Shown here: positions 59,574 through 64,000 of the stretch, piece by piece
Numbering within the stretch: position 1 is the stretch's first letter
Layout of the letters: each line of letters opens with the position of its first letter
Notes under the pieces: generated by a model
Seen by the model: only the letters and a program-made list of their open reading frames with translations
What the model was told of the DNA's origin: nothing
Database searches by the model: none
Assembly (NCBI RefSeq): GCF_001668725.1
Contig: NZ_LZKL01000127.1
Span: 223,351 to 287,350 of the forward strand
Source: Mycobacterium sp. E787
GTDB taxonomy: Bacteria; Actinomycetota; Actinomycetes; Mycobacteriales; Mycobacteriaceae
Length of the DNA: 64,000 nt
Direction of reading: 5' to 3'
Position numbers and translations under genes: made by a program

Positions 59574-60314
59574 GTGGACATGACAATCGACGAGCTCGCG
59601 CGCCGCGTCGATATGACGGCGCGAAACATTCGCGAGTGGCAAACCAACGGCCTGGTGCCACCGCCACAGCGCCGCGGTCGGATCGGGATTTACAACGACG
59701 ACCACATCTCACACATTGAACGCATCAAATCGCTTCGAGCACAAGGATTTCCGCTCGACGTCATCCGGCGGGTTCTGGACCAGTCCGGTGAATCGGCACC
59801 CGAGTTACGCCGGCTGACCTCGCAAGCGCTCGGCCCCGCCAACCTCACCGGGTCGATGGAGATGAAACGGGTCGACCTGGCCGAACAGTTCGGCGCCGAC
59901 GCGGAGCGATACCTGGCAGAGTGCGGGCTGATCGAGGTGGTCAACGACGAGTTGCTCGTCATCACCGACACCAGAACGTTCGACTACGTCGAGAAGCTCG
60001 TCGCCACCGGCCTGCCGTTGGAGAAGGTCGCCGGCGCGCTCGCCCACATGACCAATCACCAGATCGCGAGCATGCAGGCGTTCGTCGACCTCTATCGCGA
60101 CGAAATCTGGGAGCCGTTCCTGCACGACGGGCTACCCATCGACGACTGGCCCGCGATCGCCGAAAAGACCGTCCAATTACGTTCCCTGGGAATCGGTCTC
60201 GGCATGCAGGCGTTTCGCAGGGCGATCGACAATGTGGCAGGGAGAATCGCTACCGAGGAAGCCGCGAAGATCGACGTTCCGAGGACGCCCCGAAAGCGGC
60301 GGAGCACCTCTTGA
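59574..60314 (+). CDS. MerR-family transcriptional regulator
   Basis: 246 residues from a GTG at 59574, or 244 from the ATG at 59580. The winged HTH is TIDELARRVDMTARNIREWQTNGLVPPPQRRGRIGIYNDDHISHIERIKSLRAQGFPLDVIRRVLD in order, the MerR pattern with W in place of Y. The remaining 160 residues are a helical effector region (FGADAERYLAECGL, MQAFVDLYRDEIWEPFL) without metal-binding Cys. It probably senses an organic compound and regulates the P450. Its 3' end overlaps the convergent monooxygenase frame by 138 nt. Confidence 0.88.
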   Translation: MDMTIDELARRVDMTARNIREWQTNGLVPPPQRRGRIGIYNDDHISHIERIKSLRAQGFPLDVIRRVLDQSGESAPELRRLTSQALGPANLTGSMEMKRVDLAEQFGADAERYLAECGLIEVVNDELLVITDTRTFDYVEKLVATGLPLEKVAGALAHMTNHQIASMQAFVDLYRDEIWEPFLHDGLPIDDWPAIAEKTVQLRSLGIGLGMQAFRRAIDNVAGRIATEEAAKIDVPRTPRKRRSTS

Positions 60315-61805
60315 GTGGTGCGACCAGTCTCGTGGCCGCAGGCGCCAGGTACGCCGGGCGTATTCCAGCTCGGTGTAGGGCCATTGGGTGACGATGCGGC
60401 CCGAGGGCGAGCGGAAGTAGCTGTCGCACCGAGTCCAGATGGTGCGCTCGAGGTCCGCGGAAAGCCGCTCGTTGTAACGCTTTTCGGCCTCCGGGCGCAC
60501 GTCGACGTAGCCACCGCGGCGTGCCACCCGACTCACCGCGCTGGCCACCAGGCGCGCGCCGGCCTCGAGGATGTAGACGATCGAGTTGCCACCCTGGTTG
60601 GTGTTGGGACCGTAGAGCATGAAGAAGTTCGGGAAGCCCGCGACAGCCACGCCCAGGTATGCGCTCGGGTCCGCGCCCCAGCGCTTGTGCAGGCGCTGTC
60701 CGCCGATCCCGATGACGTCGATCCCCGAGAGATAACGGGACGTCTCGAAGCCGGTGGCCAGCACGATCACGTCGGCGTCGACGGCCCGGCCGGCCTTGGT
60801 GACAACCGACTTCTCGGTGACGTGGTCGATGGGGTCGGTGACCAGGTCGACATGGTCTTGCTGCAAAGCCCGGTAGTAGTCGTCCCCGAGCAGCACCCGC
60901 TTACAGCGAAATGGGTAGTTCGGCGTCAGTGCCCGCCGAAGCCGCTCGTCGCCCACGGTGCGCTCCAGAAACGACGTCGCGATCTGGCTGCGCGCGGTGA
61001 CGACGGGGTCGTCGGCGAAGGTCGCGGTGTTGTCGTGCTGAAATTTCCAGATCTGCCAGCGGGTGCGGCGGGTAGCCAGCGGGTTGCGCCGAAATTGCGC
61101 CAATTCCGTTGGGCTGTAGGGGCGGTCGTCCTTGGGGACCATCCACGGCGGGGTGCGCTGGAACACCGTCACGCGGTCGGCGATCTTGGCCAGCTCGGGA
61201 ACGGCTTGCACGCCGCTGGCTCCCGTGCCGATCACCGCCACCTTCTTGCCGACCAACTCGAGGTTGTGATCCCACTGCGCGGTGTGCATGAGCGTGCCGC
61301 CGAAGTCGCGCAGGCCGGCGATGTCGGGCAGCTTGAGCGACCCGAACAAACCCACGGCGCAGACGATGACGTCGGCGGACAATGTGGCGGTGCGCCCGGA
61401 GCGCTCCAGCCGGCAGTCCCACTGCCACGTATCCGCGTTCCAGCGGACAATGTCGACCCTGGTGTCGAGCATGAGGTGGCGACGCAGATCGAAGTCGTCG
61501 GCCACCGACTCCAGGTAGGCCAGGATCTCGGGCTGCCGCGCGTAGGTGCGGCTCCAGGACTTGTTGGGCGCGAACGAAAACGAATACAGGTGACTCTGGA
61601 TGTCGCAGGCGGCCCCGGGATAGGTGTTGCGCCGCCAGGTGCCCCCGACCCCGTCGCCGGCCTCGATGATCACCAGGTCGTCGATGCCGGCGCGGCGCAG
61701 CGCCACCGCCGCGCCGAGACCACCGAAGCCGGCGCCGATGATCGCCACCTTCGGCGAGGGCCGACGCCGCGTCGCCGCCCGGGCGCGTCCGAGGACGTAC
61801 TTCAC
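60177..61805 (-). CDS. Baeyer-Villiger-type flavin monooxygenase with extended C-terminus
   Basis: 542 residues from a GTG at 61805 overlapping the upstream monooxygenase stop as GTGA. FAD fold IGAGFGG (24-29), GGTWRRNTYPGAACD, the intact Baeyer-Villiger fingerprint FGGTLMHTAQWD (168-179), NADPH fold IGTGASG (193-198), and late LATGFETSRY are seen. Homology-like sequence ends at TWRLRPRDW. The last 45 or so residues are basic and Ser/Pro-rich and are antisense to the MerR gene, so the stop has probably been lost. It oxidises a ketone to an ester or lactone, or a soft heteroatom. Confidence 0.88.
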   Translation of the reverse strand: MKYVLGRARAATRRRPSPKVAIIGAGFGGLGAAVALRRAGIDDLVIIEAGDGVGGTWRRNTYPGAACDIQSHLYSFSFAPNKSWSRTYARQPEILAYLESVADDFDLRRHLMLDTRVDIVRWNADTWQWDCRLERSGRTATLSADVIVCAVGLFGSLKLPDIAGLRDFGGTLMHTAQWDHNLELVGKKVAVIGTGASGVQAVPELAKIADRVTVFQRTPPWMVPKDDRPYSPTELAQFRRNPLATRRTRWQIWKFQHDNTATFADDPVVTARSQIATSFLERTVGDERLRRALTPNYPFRCKRVLLGDDYYRALQQDHVDLVTDPIDHVTEKSVVTKAGRAVDADVIVLATGFETSRYLSGIDVIGIGGQRLHKRWGADPSAYLGVAVAGFPNFFMLYGPNTNQGGNSIVYILEAGARLVASAVSRVARRGGYVDVRPEAEKRYNERLSADLERTIWTRCDSYFRSPSGRIVTQWPYTELEYARRTWRLRPRDWSHHSRGAPPLSGRPRNVDLRGFLGSDSPCHIVDRPAKRLHAETDSQGT

Positions 61806-63580
61806 CGACCTGCCCCGCGAATCTCGAGGCCTTCCATCTCCCCTTTCGCCCGCCACGCCTGAAGGATGTCGGCGTACTCGGTCGGTGCTCCGATGAAGAA
61901 ACTGCCCTGCCGAGTCTTGGCGTCGGCCTTGCCTTCCCGGTTGTAGTAGCCCGGGGTGCAGGTCCGTGCCCGTTCCGCGGTCGCGGCCGAGCGGGCCACG
62001 ACCATGTCGACCCAGGCGGCCTCGGCCGCGGGGGACGCCTCGATCTCGGTGACGCCGCGGGCCAGCGCCCACGCGATGATCCACGCGGCGTGGCCGGCCT
62101 GCACGTCCAGCAGGTACGGGAAGTTCACCGTCAGCCCGGCCTGCGCGATGCTCTCGATGAAGCAATTCGGAAAACCGTTGGCGCACAGGCCCTGAAACGT
62201 GCGGACGCCGTCGCTCCAGCGCTCGGTCAGCGTCACCCCGTCGCGGCCGATCAGCTCAAATCCCGTGCGCCGGCAGTAGTCCGTGCCCACCTCGAAGCCG
62301 GTGGCGAAAATGAGGCAATCCAGTTCATAGGCCACCCCGTCGACGACCACGCCGTTCTCGGTGATGCGCTCCACCCCGCGGCCCCGCGTGTCGACCAGGG
62401 TGACATTGTCGCGGTTGAACGTCTGCAGGTACTCGTCGTGGAAGCAGGGCCGCTTGCAGAAATAGCCGTACCAGGGTTTGAGCGCGCCGGCCGTGGCGGG
62501 GTCGCTCACGATCTGGTCGACCCGCGCCCGGATCTCCTCCATCTTGGCGAAGTCGGCCAGCTCGATGTTGGGACCCGGCGAGCCGTCGCCGTCCTGGCGC
62601 ATGACCGGGAGCTTGCGGGTGATGCTCGTCCACGCGTCGGCGACGAGGTCTTCGTCGGCCTGGCCGCCGGCCGTGAGCAACTGGAAGTTGCGGATGCGTT
62701 CGCGCTGCCAGCCCGGCCGTAACGCGTTGGCCCACTGGGCATCCGTGGGCCGATTGGCTCGCACGTCGACGGAGGACGGGGTGCGCTGAAAAACGAAAAG
62801 GTGCCCCGCCGCCGCCGCGAGGTGCGGGACGCACTGGACCGCCGTGGCGCCGGTGCCGATGATGCCGACCCGCTTCCCGGCCAGGTTCTCCAGCCTGTCG
62901 CCGGTGTAGCCGTAGTCCCACCGGCTGGTGTGGAAGGCCTTGCCGCGAAAGCGGCCCAGGCCGTCGATCCCGGGCAGCTTCGGCTTGGCCTGGTACCCGT
63001 TGGCCATGGACACGAACCTGGCCCGCATCTCGTCGCCGTGGTTCGTCCGGATGACCCAGCGGGAAGCCGGTGAGTCCCAACGTATCTCGTGCACCTCGGT
63101 TCGCAGGCACGCGTCGCGGTAAAGGTCGTAGCGCTCGGCGATGCGCCGGCAGTGGGCGAAGATCTCCGAGCCCCTGGCGTACTTGTCGGTCGGGATGTAG
63201 CCGAGCTCCTCCAGCAGCGGCATGTACACGTACGATTCGACGTCGCAGGCGATCCCCGGGTACCGGTTCCAGTACCAGGTGCCGCCCACGTCGGCCGCCC
63301 GGTCGATCAACCGCACGCTGTCGACACCGAGCTCCCGCAGCCGGGCACCCGTCAACAGCCCGCCGAATCCGGCGCCGATGACCGCGACGTCCACCTCGTC
63401 CGCGAGCGGCTCGCGGGTGAAGTTGCCGTCCACCCACGGGTCTTCGGCGAATCGGGCGAAGGCGCCCGACGTCTCCACGTATTGCGCGATGCCATCCGGG
63501 CGCAGCCGCCGGGCCCGTTCCTCGGCGTACCTGCGCCGCAGCGCGTCGACGTCGAACGTCACGCCGACGGTCTCGGTCAC
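61802..63580 (-). CDS. Baeyer-Villiger-type flavin monooxygenase
   Basis: 592 residues from a GTG at 63580 (AAAAGG upstream). FAD fold IGAGFGG (69-74), GGTWYWNRYPGIACD, the complete fingerprint FRGKAFHTSRWD (211-222), NADPH fold IGTGATA (242-247), and CTPGYYNREG near the C-terminus are seen. N-terminal DVDALRRRYAEERARRLRPDG and the C-terminal part closely parallel the 618-residue enzyme at 12990-14846, so the two are paralogues. First gene of a two-monooxygenase operon downstream of a TetR gene. Substrate likely a cyclic or linear ketone. Confidence 0.92.
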   Translation of the reverse strand: MTETVGVTFDVDALRRRYAEERARRLRPDGIAQYVETSGAFARFAEDPWVDGNFTREPLADEVDVAVIGAGFGGLLTGARLRELGVDSVRLIDRAADVGGTWYWNRYPGIACDVESYVYMPLLEELGYIPTDKYARGSEIFAHCRRIAERYDLYRDACLRTEVHEIRWDSPASRWVIRTNHGDEMRARFVSMANGYQAKPKLPGIDGLGRFRGKAFHTSRWDYGYTGDRLENLAGKRVGIIGTGATAVQCVPHLAAAAGHLFVFQRTPSSVDVRANRPTDAQWANALRPGWQRERIRNFQLLTAGGQADEDLVADAWTSITRKLPVMRQDGDGSPGPNIELADFAKMEEIRARVDQIVSDPATAGALKPWYGYFCKRPCFHDEYLQTFNRDNVTLVDTRGRGVERITENGVVVDGVAYELDCLIFATGFEVGTDYCRRTGFELIGRDGVTLTERWSDGVRTFQGLCANGFPNCFIESIAQAGLTVNFPYLLDVQAGHAAWIIAWALARGVTEIEASPAAEAAWVDMVVARSAATAERARTCTPGYYNREGKADAKTRQGSFFIGAPTEYADILQAWRAKGEMEGLEIRGAGR

Positions 63581-63609
63581 GCCACCGGCCTTTTCATCGT
63601 GGCCCCGAC

Positions 63610-63637
63610 TATATAATCAATCAATTGATCATATCAA
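63610..63637 (-). promoter_or_regulatory. AT-rich promoter with triple ATCAAT/ATTGAT operator
   Basis: On the minus strand TTGATA (63637-63632) and TATATA (63615-63610) form a promoter with a 16-bp spacer. The spacer is filled by ATCAAT, ATTGAT and ATCAAT boxes that make two overlapping inverted repeats with 2- and 3-bp centres. This is typical for a TetR-type repressor blocking the polymerase. The regulator encoded just upstream (63646 onward) is the likely binder and the two monooxygenase genes the targets. Confidence 0.6.
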
Positions 63638-63645
63638 TGGGGCCG

Positions 63646-64000
63646 TCAGGGCCTCGGGCCCAACAGCGTGCCCCGGATCAGCCGCTTGGCGGAGCGCAGG
63701 GCCGCCTGGTAGTCGTCCGGCGGCAGCGAGGCGCCCAGCTCGGTGAGGCCGTAGATGAGCGAATAGACCGCCTCGGACGCGCCCCTCGAGGCGCCGTCAG
63801 GGCCGCCATCGAGGATGCCGTCGATGATGGCGCGGAACGCCTGAAACCCCGCGCCGCCGTCGATTTGGGATTCGAGCAGGCTTTCGGCCCGGATCGCCCA
63901 CTCGAAAGCCGCGAGGTCCGGGAACTCGCGCATCAACTTTCCCGATTCGTCGAGCACCGCTTCGATTCGGTCGACGACGCCGCCGGGACGGGCGGCGGCC
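63646..64000 (-). CDS. TetR-family regulator, C-terminal part (5' end off window)
   Basis: The frame is open from the right edge to a stop at 63646. The visible 118 or so residues are the C-terminal ligand-binding half: RIEAVLDESGKLMREFPDLAAFEWAIRAES, GFQAFRAIIDGILDG, VYSLIYGLTELGASLPPDDYQAALRSAKRLI. This is the all-helical pattern of TetR proteins. The DNA-binding part lies outside. Position directly upstream of the operator-like promoter and the monooxygenase operon supports a regulatory role there. A GTG at 63957 is internal, not the start. Confidence 0.75.
   Translation of the reverse strand, partial: AAARPGGVVDRIEAVLDESGKLMREFPDLAAFEWAIRAESLLESQIDGGAGFQAFRAIIDGILDGGPDGASRGASEAVYSLIYGLTELGASLPPDDYQAALRSAKRLIRGTLLGPRP

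Noticed and set aside
1..64000. tRNA, rRNA, CRISPR array, IS transposase, integrase or phage gene
   Set aside because: No cloverleaf, spaced direct-repeat array, DDE/Ser/Tyr recombinase motif or structural phage gene was seen on either strand.

Overview
The window looks like a chromosomal segment of a Mycobacterium, most likely a non-tuberculous species. It has very high GC with GC-rich third codon positions and many GTG starts. Genes are often joined by 4-nt ATGA/GTGA overlaps. Families typical of the genus are present: a very large CtpI-type P-type ATPase, a secreted cutinase, a LipJ-like hydrolase/adenylyl cyclase, F420-dependent LLM enzymes, an NDMA-type (mycofactocin-linked) alcohol dehydrogenase and ten short-chain dehydrogenases (SDRs). 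Species cannot be fixed from sequence reading alone. No rRNA, tRNA, CRISPR array, transposase or phage gene was seen.

Layout. (1) 1-1368: the 5' part of an acyltransferase-3 membrane protein that leaves the left edge. (2) 1578-21289: two divergent operons around a 185-bp regulatory region at 10575-10759. The minus-strand operon runs beta-propeller, GntR/UTRA regulator, acyl-CoA ligase, SDR, LLM flavoenzyme, a broken sulfotransferase, TIM-barrel protein, DUF1214 protein. The plus-strand operon runs SDR, Rieske oxygenase, Baeyer-Villiger-type monooxygenase, SDR, CaiB-type CoA-transferase, TPP enzyme, aldehyde dehydrogenase, NDMA-type alcohol dehydrogenase. Tight coupling and a perfect palindrome just downstream of a good promoter suggest one regulated catabolic locus for an unidentified, probably cyclic or branched, carbon source. 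This is the best candidate for an undescribed system. (3) 21302-31820: SRPBCC protein, rhomboid with a zinc-binding head, SnoaL-like protein, small hypothetical, a SulP transporter translationally coupled to a membrane-anchored sulfate-binding protein, a 576-bp structured intergenic region, and ctpI.

(4) 31809-46667: lipid and small-molecule genes: FadD-like ligase with SDR, cutinase, a two-gene adenylating enzyme plus LuxC/ALDH-like reductase module, SDR, amidohydrolase, MPAB-type oxygenase with divergent TetR, LipJ-like cyclase, methyltransferase, SRPBCC-SDR pair, and an SDR divergent from a CGNR zinc-finger regulator whose promoter predicts a leaderless mRNA. (5) 46692-54252: a short candidate ORF, SDR, DUF2127 membrane protein, MmgE/PrpD, LysR divergent from a carboxymuconolactone-decarboxylase-like protein, IclR divergent from a SnoaL-SDR pair. 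(6) 54607-64000: CaCA-type cation exchanger, SDR-like protein, DUF2252 protein, cytochrome P450 divergent from a MerR regulator, and a two-monooxygenase operon behind a TetR gene that leaves the right edge.

Overall this is an accessory, oxidation-rich stretch. Regulators of six families (GntR, TetR, LysR, IclR, MerR, CGNR) each sit beside small oxidative or hydrolytic gene sets, usually with a visible inverted repeat in the adjoining promoter. Functional assignments rest on recognising motifs and family resemblance by eye. Substrates are inferred or unknown.
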